From positions 1 to 8,804 of the forward strand of contig DAHXNM010000177.1 of NCBI GenBank assembly GCA_027365375.1: a DNA stretch of 8,804 nucleotides, given 5' to 3'. This document shows positions 1 to 6,254 of this stretch, in pieces. A model generated the notes under the pieces. It had not been told where the DNA came from and ran no database searches. It worked only from the letters and a program-made list of their open reading frames with translations. This stretch comes from Ferrimicrobium sp. Its GTDB lineage: Bacteria; Actinomycetota; Acidimicrobiia; Acidimicrobiales; Acidimicrobiaceae. Numbering within the stretch: the first letter of the stretch is position 1; every line of letters begins with the position of its first letter. The position numbers and the translations under genes are program-made.

Positions 1-298
1 TACCTAGACGATCGTGGTGCGAGCTGGTGGTTATGAGTTCAACGATCCGCTCTCGTAGCGTGGTCATCGCCTCGTGACCTAGCGAGAAGAGGCTGTTTAG
101 GCTCCGTGCATTTAGGATCTCGGGTTCTAGACCGAGATCGAAACCATTGTCGACAAGCTCAGCTAGATCGAGCACGTTGTCGCTGATACGAGTTACCACA
201 TGGCTCTGATTGTGGTCAGCACCTAAGGCGATGCCGAGAGGCAGATGATCGATCCCGAAGCCGTTGGTGGAAGCCAGGTCTATATCAAGTGGCGTCAT
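1..298 (-). CDS. fahA: Fumarylacetoacetase, N-terminal part (runs off the left edge)
   Basis: An open frame begins at an ATG (296-298) and reads 99 codons leftward without a stop, so this is the 5' part of a longer gene. The translation starts MTPLDIDLASTNGFGIDHLP and shows the layout of the fumarylacetoacetase N-terminal domain: a short lead, FGIDHLPLGIA near residues 14-24, a strand reading VVTRISDNVLDLAEL, then a helix containing LNARSLNSLFSLG followed by TTLRERIVELI. The catalytic C-terminal hydrolase domain would lie outside the window. The enzyme splits fumarylacetoacetate into fumarate and acetoacetate, the last step of tyrosine/homogentisate degradation. A Shine-Dalgarno-like AGGA sits at 306-309 on this strand, 7 nt before the ATG. 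Divergence from homogentisate dioxygenase strongly supports the call. I recognised it by family resemblance and no search was run. The pathway gene is also called hmgB. Confidence 0.85.
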   Translation of the reverse strand, partial: MTPLDIDLASTNGFGIDHLPLGIALGADHNQSHVVTRISDNVLDLAELVDNGFDLGLEPEILNARSLNSLFSLGHEAMTTLRERIVELITTSSHHDRLG

Positions 299-385
299 GG
301 CCTTATCCTAGCCACGCTTTTGCTTGAGAGTTTGAGTTCGATCATTCGGTGACGCTACGATAGAGTTGCCGAGAGGAGGTCGAAG
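299..385. promoter_or_regulatory. Divergent promoter region between fahA and hmgA
   Basis: This 87 bp gap separates two divergent genes of one pathway, so it must hold both start signals. Rightward, TTGAGT (332-337) and TACGAT (356-361) lie 18 nt apart and could be -35 and -10 boxes, each matching the consensus at 4 of 6 positions. A start of transcription near 368 would give a very short leader before hmgA. Leftward, TAGGAT lies only a few bases before the fahA ATG on the minus strand, so a nearly leaderless transcript is possible, but the same bases also serve as its ribosome binding site. TTGAG occurs twice (324-328 and 332-336), 8 bp apart. I see no convincing long palindrome for a regulator. 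Confidence 0.45.
371..380 (+). promoter_or_regulatory. Strong ribosome binding site of hmgA
   Basis: GAGAGGAGGT contains AGGAGGT, an almost full anti-16S match, ending 5 nt before the ATG at 386. It fixes the start of hmgA and is the strongest such site in the window. Confidence 0.8.
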
Positions 386-1573
386 ATGCCTTTCTATTTG
401 CGGATGGGTACTGTGCCGCGCAAGCGTCATCAGGTAACTCGCAGTGAGAATGGAGAGTTAATCGCCGAAGAGTTGATGGGCAAGGAGGGGTTTGCGGCGG
501 AGTCGGCGCTCATCTACCATCTAGGTATGCCGACCGCAATAGTGGAGGCAGAGACGCTACTAAGTGGAGATGATGAGCTCGTCCCTAATACGCCGCTTCT
601 TCCTCGTCATCTTGTAACTCCAAAACTTACGAGCCAGTTAGCTGATGGCCCTCTGCGTCGTCATCTTCTCTTGGGGAATTCTGACGTTCGCCTCTCCTAC
701 GCCATATACCAGGAGCCGACGCCCTTGTATCGCAATGCCGTCGGTGATGAATGCCTCTTTGTGCAGTCTGGCAAGGGCCGTATCGAGACCGTGTTTGGGC
801 TTCTCGAGGTGCGAGAGAAGGACTATGTGATCATTCCAGCTTCATGTACCTATCGGATCGTGCCCGATCATGACCGAGGCTTGGAGCTATTGGTGATCGA
901 GGCGCATGGTCACATTGAGTTCCCTGCTCGCTATCTTTCCAAGCGCGGTCAGTTGCTGGAATCAGCGCCGTTCTCCGAGCGTGATCTGCGTACTCCTAGT
1001 GAACTTTGCATAGTTGAGGCGACGGATGTGGAGGTGTTGGTCAAGACCAGAGCTGCTCTGACCCGATATGTCTATGCCCAGCATCCATTCGACGTCATTG
1101 GTTGGGATGGATGCCTGTATCCCTTTGTCTTCAATATGGAGGACTTCGAGCCGATCGTCAAGCGCTTCCATGCGCCGCCGCCGGTACACCAAACTTTCGA
1201 GGGTCCGGGGTTTGTCATCTGTAGCTTCGCTCCACGTCCGTTTGATTTTGACCCAGAGAGTGTGCCGGTTCCTTACAACCACGCCAACATCGACAGTGAC
1301 GAGGTTCTTTTTTATGTCGATGGAGATTTCATGTCGCGGAAGGGATCTGGTATCGAGGCTGGTTCTATATCGCTGCACCCTGCTGGGTTTATCCATGGTC
1401 CACAACCAGGATCGGTGGAGGCGGCGCTTGGCAAACCCGGTACCAAGGAATGGGCTGTGATGGTGGATACGTTTGCTCCACTTGAGCTTGGACGAGTAGC
1501 CTCCGAGATTGAGGATCCAAACTACCCATGGTCATGGTCAAAGCGTCATGGAGGAACCTCTATAGAGGTCTAA
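386..1573 (+). CDS. hmgA: Homogentisate 1,2-dioxygenase
   Basis: This gene encodes a 395-residue cytosolic, Fe(II)-dependent cupin enzyme that opens the ring of homogentisate to give maleylacetoacetate. The N-terminus (MPFYLRMGTVPRKRH) and the central cupin stretch (about residues 115-180, with DECLFVQSGKG and YVIIPASCTYRI) are typical. The C-terminal half carries the iron-binding region: VPYNHANIDSDE (H299, then D305/E306) and SLHPAGFIHGPQPG (H331, H337). By analogy with the human enzyme (His335, Glu341, His371), H299, one of D305/E306, and H337 are the likely ligands. The protein is shorter than the roughly 430-445 residues of human and proteobacterial enzymes and fits the compact form seen in actinobacteria. 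The ATG at 386 has an excellent ribosome binding site. It lies next to divergent fahA, so both ring cleavage and the final hydrolysis are encoded here. No maleylacetoacetate isomerase gene is visible. Confidence 0.93.
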   Translation: MPFYLRMGTVPRKRHQVTRSENGELIAEELMGKEGFAAESALIYHLGMPTAIVEAETLLSGDDELVPNTPLLPRHLVTPKLTSQLADGPLRRHLLLGNSDVRLSYAIYQEPTPLYRNAVGDECLFVQSGKGRIETVFGLLEVREKDYVIIPASCTYRIVPDHDRGLELLVIEAHGHIEFPARYLSKRGQLLESAPFSERDLRTPSELCIVEATDVEVLVKTRAALTRYVYAQHPFDVIGWDGCLYPFVFNMEDFEPIVKRFHAPPPVHQTFEGPGFVICSFAPRPFDFDPESVPVPYNHANIDSDEVLFYVDGDFMSRKGSGIEAGSISLHPAGFIHGPQPGSVEAALGKPGTKEWAVMVDTFAPLELGRVASEIEDPNYPWSWSKRHGGTSIEV

Positions 1574-1717
1574 GCCAAGCGATGTGGTCGAGCTGGGTAT
1601 GCACGAGTCGGCGATCTGGTCCGGCGATTGAGACGGGAGTTGTTGAGAGAGTGGCAGGATGCGTTGTGAACATAATAAGGCATGAGCATGGCTCATGGAA
1701 ACAGAGAGGGTAGTGCA
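1574..1717 (+). promoter_or_regulatory. Intergenic region upstream of the MBL-hydroxylase pair, with possible promoter
   Basis: These 144 bp separate hmgA from the next gene. CATAAT at 1671-1676 matches the -10 consensus at 5 of 6 positions. The best -35-like hexamer, TTGAGA (1643-1648), is 22 nt away, longer than the usual 16-18, so an activator or an alternative sigma factor could be involved, or the match is chance. Just downstream is the palindrome at 1681-1697. No terminator hairpin with a T-run is visible after hmgA, so read-through from hmgA is also possible. Confidence 0.35.
1681..1697. repeat. Perfect 17 bp palindrome, possible operator
   Basis: CATGAGC-ATG-GCTCATG is a perfect inverted repeat with 7 bp arms and a 3 bp centre. 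It begins 5 bp after the -10-like CATAAT and would overlap the predicted transcription start. That is a classic place for a repressor operator, though it could also form a small hairpin in the leader RNA. It contains the alternative ATG at 1682 for the next gene, which argues against that start. Confidence 0.4.
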
Positions 1718-2680
1718 ATGTCAAAGAAACCTTTTGCCTCGTCGGCGGACCTGAGTCCAAAGCTCGAGCAGTTTGAGACCATCTCCCCAGGCGTATATGC
1801 GATGAGTGCAGAGGGCGACCCGAACGTAGGAGCGATTGAAGGCGATGACTTCGTCGTCTGTATCGAGGCCCGTGCGACGCCAGTAGCCGCTCGCCGTTGG
1901 CTCGACCGGCTTCGTCAGGTTACCGCCAAGCCGGTGCGCTTTCTTGTGTTGTCGCATTATCACGCCGTGCGAGTGCTGGGAGCATCAGCGTTTGATGCGA
2001 CCGCCATTGTTGCTCATAACAACACCGCCGAGTTGATCAATGAACGCGGACAGCAGGATTGGGACAGCGAGTTTGGGCGGATGCCGCGGCTATTCGAAGA
2101 GCCAGACTCTATTCCTGGTCTAACCCACCCTACTTTGACCTTCGCAGACCGGTTAACCATTGATCTCGGCCATGATCGTGGAACGCTAGAACTCTACTAC
2201 CTGGGACGAGGGCATACCAGAGGCGATATCGTTGCATGGCATCCGATGAGCAAGACTCTTTTTGCAGGAGATTTGGTGGAGGCTGAGGCTGCTCTCTATA
2301 CCGGGGACGCCTATCACCAGGAGTGGGCAACTACTACCTTGGATAACGTGCGAGCTCTCGGGGCGGAGCATCTGATTGGCGGAAGAGGCAAAGTAGTCCA
2401 TGGCCAGGCTGCGGTACAAGCTGCGATTGAGCAGTCGCGCACCTTTCTGACAACCCTCATCGGCGAGACCCGGCGTGTCATCGACCGTGGTGGAAGTCTA
2501 AAACAGGCTTTTGATGCTTGTTATAGTGCACTCAACCCCGTCTATGGTCAATGGCCGATCTTCGAACACACCGTCCCATTCGACGTGGCGCGCGTCTATG
2601 ACGAGCTGCGTGGTGTAGAGCACCCTGTGATTTGGACGGCATCAAGGGATCGCGAGGTATGGGACCAACTCCAGAGCTAA
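1718..2680 (+). CDS. Metallo-beta-lactamase-fold hydrolase with degenerate metal motif
   Basis: The product has 320 residues from the ATG at 1718, which is preceded by GAGGG (1706-1710) with 7 nt spacing. An in-frame ATG at 1682 would add 12 residues but lacks such a site and lies inside a palindrome. The MBL fold is visible in the order of its motifs: the opening strand-turn with NVGAIEGDDFVVCIE (about 36-50), LVLSHYHAVRVLGAS (77-90), GRGHTRGD (163-170), LFAGDLVE (181-188) and IGGRGKVVHG (220-229). Likely metal ligands are H80, H82, H166 and D185. The usual HxHxDH motif reads HYHAVR, so the Asp and His that complete the second metal site are Val84 and Arg85, suggesting one metal ion or altered chemistry. 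The next gene overlaps by 22 bp, so the two are probably translationally coupled. Hydrolysis of a lactone or thioester linked to aromatic breakdown is possible. The substrate cannot be told from sequence. Confidence 0.8.
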   Translation: MSKKPFASSADLSPKLEQFETISPGVYAMSAEGDPNVGAIEGDDFVVCIEARATPVAARRWLDRLRQVTAKPVRFLVLSHYHAVRVLGASAFDATAIVAHNNTAELINERGQQDWDSEFGRMPRLFEEPDSIPGLTHPTLTFADRLTIDLGHDRGTLELYYLGRGHTRGDIVAWHPMSKTLFAGDLVEAEAALYTGDAYHQEWATTTLDNVRALGAEHLIGGRGKVVHGQAAVQAAIEQSRTFLTTLIGETRRVIDRGGSLKQAFDACYSALNPVYGQWPIFEHTVPFDVARVYDELRGVEHPVIWTASRDREVWDQLQS

Positions 2681-4263
2681 CTCCAGATGTTGTGGTGATC
2701 GGAGGAGGTCCAGTTGGACAGACGGCCGCTCTGTTGTGTGCCGGCTGGGGGCTCAGGGTTCGGGTGATCGAGGCCTCAGCACAACGCGATCGGGTAGGTT
2801 CTCGAGCGATCTGTCAGCAGCGCGAGGTACTTGATACCTGGGATGCCATCGGCGCGGGCGTGCTCGCGCGACGAGGTTTAACTTGGTCTACCGGCCGAAC
2901 CTACTACCAAGGCAAGGAGATCTTTGCGGTAGAGCTCAAAGATCGTGGCTCATCTCTCTTGCCGCCTTTTGTCAATATCTCACAAGCCGAGGTCGAGGGG
3001 GTGCTACTTGGGCTTATCGAGGTCAATCCACTGATCGAGATGAGCTACGGAGCCAGGGTGTGCCGCATCCAGAGTGACGACCATGGCGTCAGGATGGAGC
3101 TAGACACTGAAGCTGGTCGCACCCAACTCGCGAGTCGGTTCGCTATCGCTTGCTGTGGGTTGCACTCCGATGAGTTGCGCACCCAACTCGGAGTTGATTT
3201 TCCAGGCCGCTCCTTTGATGATCTGTTTTTGATCTGCGATATCAAGGCAGACCTTCGCGATCAGCGGGGTGAGCGACGCTTCCATTTTGATCCTATCTGG
3301 AACCCGGGCCGGCAAGTCCTCATCCATGAACAGCCAGACAGTATATGGCGTATCGATTGGCAAGTTCCTGACGAGTTTGACCTCGGCCATGAGGAGGCTA
3401 CCGGCGGACTGGATGCCCGAATTCATGAGATCGTTGGTGCCCAACCATATGAGCTGGCATGGCGGTCAGTGTACCGTTTCCAAGGTCGCGTAGCCTCGCG
3501 ATTTCGGGTGGGATCGACCTTCCTGGCTGGAGATTTTGCCCATGTCTTCGCCCCGTTTGGAGCTCGAGGTCTAAATAGCGGAGTACATGACGTCGAGAAT
3601 CTTGTCTGGAAGCTAGCTATGGTCGTGCGCGGGTTTGCCGACGATCGTCTTCTTGAGAGTTATGACATCGAAAGGAGGGCGGCAGCTTTGGAGAACCTTG
3701 AGGTGACCTCGGCTACTATGCGTTTTCTGGTTCCCCAAACAGACGCCGATCGACAGCGTCGGACACGACTTCTAGAGAGAGCTGCTGCTGGCTCAGCCGC
3801 GGCGATCGCGGAGGTTGATTCCGGTCGGCTCTATGAATCCTTTTGGTATGTTGATTCACCGTTGACGACTAGAGCGCCTGGTCGCGTGCTACACGGCCGC
3901 CCGGAACGGGGACAGCCGGTTGATCCGGTGCCCGGCACTGTACTGCCAGATCAGGAGGTGGAGGGATCTCTTGGGGAATCAGAGCCGCACGCACGCTTAC
4001 GACAACAGATCCATCGCAGCTTTACGATCTTAAGTGATAATCCAGATGAGGTTAAGCTGCCGAAAGGCTTGCCGGTAGCTGTTGCAGAATTAGCCAAGGT
4101 GGATCCCCATGCTTCACTCCGACGTGCGCTCGATCTGGGTGAGAGGCCAGTTCATCTCGTGATTCGTCCGGACGGGCATATCGCTGCCATCATAGAGGAC
4201 GATGATGACCAGGTACCTTTGGCTCTGCAACGTTCGCTTGGGCTCCTGAGTGAGCCGACATAA
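2659..4263 (+). CDS. Class A FAD-dependent aromatic hydroxylase (MhpA/PheA-like)
   Basis: The product has 534 residues and belongs to the flavoprotein aromatic hydroxylases, which use NAD(P)H and O2 to hydroxylate phenolic rings. DVVVIGGGPVGQTAALL (10-26) is the FAD-binding Rossmann motif (G15, G17, G20), and E38 in RVIEAS should hold the FAD ribose. The second FAD motif FLAGDFAHVFAPFGARGLNS (288-307) has the expected GD (291-292), and DVENLVWKL follows. The C-terminal part ends with HLVIRPDGHIAAII (499-512), typical of the thioredoxin-like tail of the phenol hydroxylase group. The mid-protein DG motif reads CCGLHSDELR (165-174), with Cys in place of the usual Asp. I chose the ATG at 2659 because AAGGGA (2644-2649) precedes it; a TTG at 2632 would add 9 residues. 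Given its place beside hmgA, a hydroxyphenylacetate hydroxylase that makes homogentisate is a reasonable guess, but other phenolic acids are possible. Confidence 0.88.
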   Translation: MGPTPELTPDVVVIGGGPVGQTAALLCAGWGLRVRVIEASAQRDRVGSRAICQQREVLDTWDAIGAGVLARRGLTWSTGRTYYQGKEIFAVELKDRGSSLLPPFVNISQAEVEGVLLGLIEVNPLIEMSYGARVCRIQSDDHGVRMELDTEAGRTQLASRFAIACCGLHSDELRTQLGVDFPGRSFDDLFLICDIKADLRDQRGERRFHFDPIWNPGRQVLIHEQPDSIWRIDWQVPDEFDLGHEEATGGLDARIHEIVGAQPYELAWRSVYRFQGRVASRFRVGSTFLAGDFAHVFAPFGARGLNSGVHDVENLVWKLAMVVRGFADDRLLESYDIERRAAALENLEVTSATMRFLVPQTDADRQRRTRLLERAAAGSAAAIAEVDSGRLYESFWYVDSPLTTRAPGRVLHGRPERGQPVDPVPGTVLPDQEVEGSLGESEPHARLRQQIHRSFTILSDNPDEVKLPKGLPVAVAELAKVDPHASLRRALDLGERPVHLVIRPDGHIAAIIEDDDDQVPLALQRSLGLLSEPT

Positions 4264-4588
4264 CCGATCGCCTGGATATCTGGACAGCGGGCATTGTTTT
4301 GGTTGCCGGGTGAGATCGGCAAGGCTTCCACCGTTCTCCCGAGATAGCTGCGTCGCGGATGAAGACTAGACGGGGCGGATCGAACTGTTGGAGAAACGGG
4401 ATCCAAACGGGGTGCCTGCGAGTCTCTATAAACCGTTCCGGAGGGTGTAGCACGTGAACCGAGGCCTGAGAATCTGAGGCGATGGCATGGCCAGCGATGA
4501 TCAGAGTCCTGTCTGGTGACCGATTAGAGTCCGAGCAGATTAGTAGGAATGCAAGTTGGATGTGAGGTTCGTCAACATGTGGTCTCAT
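4190..4588 (-). CDS. Hypothetical protein, doubtful (132 residues)
   Basis: I do not recognise this frame. It starts at an ATG (4586-4588) with GGAGA at 4598-4602 on the same strand, 9 nt upstream. Residues 8-90 look protein-like, with alternating hydrophobic stretches such as IQLAFLLICS, RTLIIAGHAIAS, ASVHVLHPP and PPRLVFIRDAAI that could be beta strands, plus several Trp and Phe. The tail after residue 90 looks random, and the last 74 bp lie antisense to the 3' end of the hydroxylase gene. The frame also stays open upstream of the ATG, into the MutS-like gene. It could be a real small gene, a decayed remnant, or a chance open frame. It is on the same strand as the MutS-like pair but 190 bp downstream. 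Confidence 0.3.
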   Translation of the reverse strand: MRPHVDEPHIQLAFLLICSDSNRSPDRTLIIAGHAIASDSQASVHVLHPPERFIETRRHPVWIPFLQQFDPPRLVFIRDAAISGERWKPCRSHPATKTMPAVQISRRSVMSAHSGAQANVAEPKVPGHHRPL

Positions 4589-4778
4589 TCGCGTTCGTCT
4601 CCGTTTAGGACGGAGGGTGCTGAAGCGATTGGATGGCCAAGAAAAAGAAGTACCTACGAGTGGGTAGGGATTTTGGAGCGGCAGCAGCAAGTCGTTCAAT
4701 GCGAGATAAGACGCTGTGCGGATTGGCTGAGCTCTCGACTGGAGGACAGGCTGCGCGACAATACTTCGCAGTCGGTCG
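4264..4778. other. 515 bp gap between hydroxylase and MutS-like genes
   Basis: This stretch separates two blocks of convergent, confident genes. It holds only the two weak candidate ORFs listed here, which diverge from 4589-4632. A small inverted repeat, TCCGT-TTAGG-ACGGA, spans 4600-4614. I see no strong hairpin followed by a T-run for either flanking gene, no tRNA and no repeat array. It may be decayed coding DNA. Confidence 0.5.
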
Positions 4779-4803
4779 TTACCAGCCACCAAGGCGACGG
4801 TAG
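4633..4803 (+). CDS. Small basic protein, doubtful (56 residues)
   Basis: This frame reads from an ATG at 4633 to a TAG at 4801-4803. The product begins MAKKKKYLRVGRDFGAAAAS, is rich in Lys, Arg, Ala and Gly, and ends QPPRRR. The composition resembles a small nucleic-acid-binding or ribosome-associated protein, but I recognise no family. GGAGGG at 4612-4617 lies 15 nt before the ATG, farther than ideal, and an in-frame TGA at 4621-4623 rules out a longer start. The last 25 bp overlap the 3' end of the convergent MutS-like gene. It is either a short gene missed by length cut-offs or a chance frame. Confidence 0.35.
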   Translation: MAKKKKYLRVGRDFGAAAASRSMRDKTLCGLAELSTGGQAARQYFAVGRYQPPRRR

Positions 4804-6254
4804 ATGTCCATGGCTGACGAGTTTTTGGGCGGTGGTGATGGCTCGATGCGATAGCTGCGGACTCCATCGTCCAATATTTCGGCTTCGAGGCTTAGACCGC
4901 TGGTCGCAAGTTCACGTGCCAGGGTAGGGTAGTGAGTGACGACGACAACCGTCACTCCTCGCTTGTCGAGATCACGGAACACAGCGGTGGCGATCTCCGA
5001 TGCCTCGATCTCGTTCGTTGAAGTCAATGGCTCGTTTAACAGGACTAGCCCACCCTCTTGGAGTTCTGTTATTGTGGCTGCTAGTCGCATGAGCTCATCA
5101 TCGAGCCTGCCACGCTGAAGTTCACGATCCTCGTCATCAGGAAAGAAGGTGAGCAGGTTCGTCCGAATGCCTGCCGTGAATTCGTCTGCCGCGACAAAGA
5201 GCCCTGCCTGCAGCATCAAGATGCCGAGTGCCACGCTCTGGAGCCATGTGGTCTTCCCTCCGGAGTTTGCTCCGCTAATAACTATCGGAGAGCTGTCGTC
5301 CAACTCCAGGTTGTTGGTTATCGGCCGTATGCGAGTGCGTAAGCCGAGGGTTGGCTCGCAGAGCGAGCGAAAGCCTAGATGCCAGCCATCGACTGCTGGT
5401 TCTGGTATGCAGGTGGGTAGGCCTAGCTGCTCAAATTGACTTCGCAGGTTGATAGCGCCGACTAGCCAGGCGAGTTCATGATGTAGGGTGACGAAGAAGC
5501 CGATCACTGTGCGAAGTCCATGAGCGACCATGGTGCCTATTTGACTGAGGGCCAGGTTCCGAAGTTCACGGAGTGTCTCGCCGCCCGCTTGATCTCGCGG
5601 GGCGATCTCGATCCTATTGGCCTCGCCGAGCACGAGATGCAGCCGGTCTCTCCACCCACGCCCTTGAAAAGGACTCTCAACTACAAGCTCATCGCTTGTC
5701 AAGTTCCCTGCGCCAAGAGTAGCTCGAGTGACCAATCCATGTTCGAATCGGAGTAGTTGAAGCTCTTCCTGGAGCGATTGTAGGTACTCATCGTCAAAGT
5801 TGTCGCTGATCGTGGCGATCAGGAGCTTGAGACCTTCCGAACTAACGTCGTTATCGGACTCTCGAACACGTTTTGCAAGCGCCTTAAGATCGTCGATCAG
5901 CAAACTCAAGATTTCGCGGGAACGAAGCAGTTGCGAGATGGGAGCCTGTTGTCGGGTTGCATAGGAACTTCGGCGTTCTAGTACGGCGCTATGGCGCGCT
6001 ATTGAGTCAAGATCGCGAATGAGTTGCGGATGGTCAAGGGCGTCGAGCACGACCTCTTGCCGCCAACGAATTACGGTCGAGTCCGTGGGAGCATGGATAA
6101 AGATATCTTTTGCTACCGCCGCTATGTCTGGATCTGCGTCTGCCATAGCGTCGATGATCATCTCGATACCAATATCAGCTAGAGATCGCGCGTCCGTGAA
6201 GACGGTCTTTGGGTCTGGATGCCCAGGAGGCCAAAGTAGATGAACCTCAATCAT
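4779..6254 (-). CDS. MutS-family ATPase, second of a pair (491 residues)
   Basis: This short MutS-like protein has a helical core (about residues 20-300, corresponding to the MutS lever and clamp) and then the ABC-type ATPase domain. Walker A is SGANSGGKTT (327-336). The RGRLDDE stretch (381-387) precedes Walker B LVLLNEPLTST (403-412), and the final strand VVVVTHYPTLA (436-446) keeps His441. The end (EPSPPP...AMDIYRRLGG) resembles the closing segment of the MutS ATPase domain. The N-terminal mismatch-recognition domain with its Phe-x-Glu motif is absent, and there is no C-terminal Smr domain as in MutS2. Walker B has Asn407 where MutS normally has the Mg-binding Asp, followed by the catalytic-type Glu408. 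Its ATG overlaps the stop of the upstream partner by 4 bp (ATGA) and has no strong ribosome binding site of its own, so it should depend on translation of that partner. A role in DNA repair or DNA-structure binding is inferred from family only. Confidence 0.88.
   Translation of the reverse strand: MIEVHLLWPPGHPDPKTVFTDARSLADIGIEMIIDAMADADPDIAAVAKDIFIHAPTDSTVIRWRQEVVLDALDHPQLIRDLDSIARHSAVLERRSSYATRQQAPISQLLRSREILSLLIDDLKALAKRVRESDNDVSSEGLKLLIATISDNFDDEYLQSLQEELQLLRFEHGLVTRATLGAGNLTSDELVVESPFQGRGWRDRLHLVLGEANRIEIAPRDQAGGETLRELRNLALSQIGTMVAHGLRTVIGFFVTLHHELAWLVGAINLRSQFEQLGLPTCIPEPAVDGWHLGFRSLCEPTLGLRTRIRPITNNLELDDSSPIVISGANSGGKTTWLQSVALGILMLQAGLFVAADEFTAGIRTNLLTFFPDDEDRELQRGRLDDELMRLAATITELQEGGLVLLNEPLTSTNEIEASEIATAVFRDLDKRGVTVVVVTHYPTLARELATSGLSLEAEILDDGVRSYRIEPSPPPKNSSAMDIYRRLGGW

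Noticed and set aside
962..1405. 147-residue minus-strand open frame inside hmgA
   Set aside because: It is fully antisense to a well-recognised dioxygenase, has a random composition and no family features. It is a codon-bias shadow.
1682..1717. Upstream ATG start for the MBL-fold gene
   Set aside because: It lies inside a palindrome with no ribosome binding site. The ATG at 1718 has GAGGG at good spacing.
2632..2658. TTG start extending the hydroxylase by 9 residues
   Set aside because: The ATG at 2659 has AAGGGA upstream and places the FAD-binding strand at the usual distance from the N-terminus.
4589..4867. Longer upstream start for the minus-strand hypothetical ORF
   Set aside because: The extension overlaps the end of the MutS-like gene in another frame and reads as low-quality protein.
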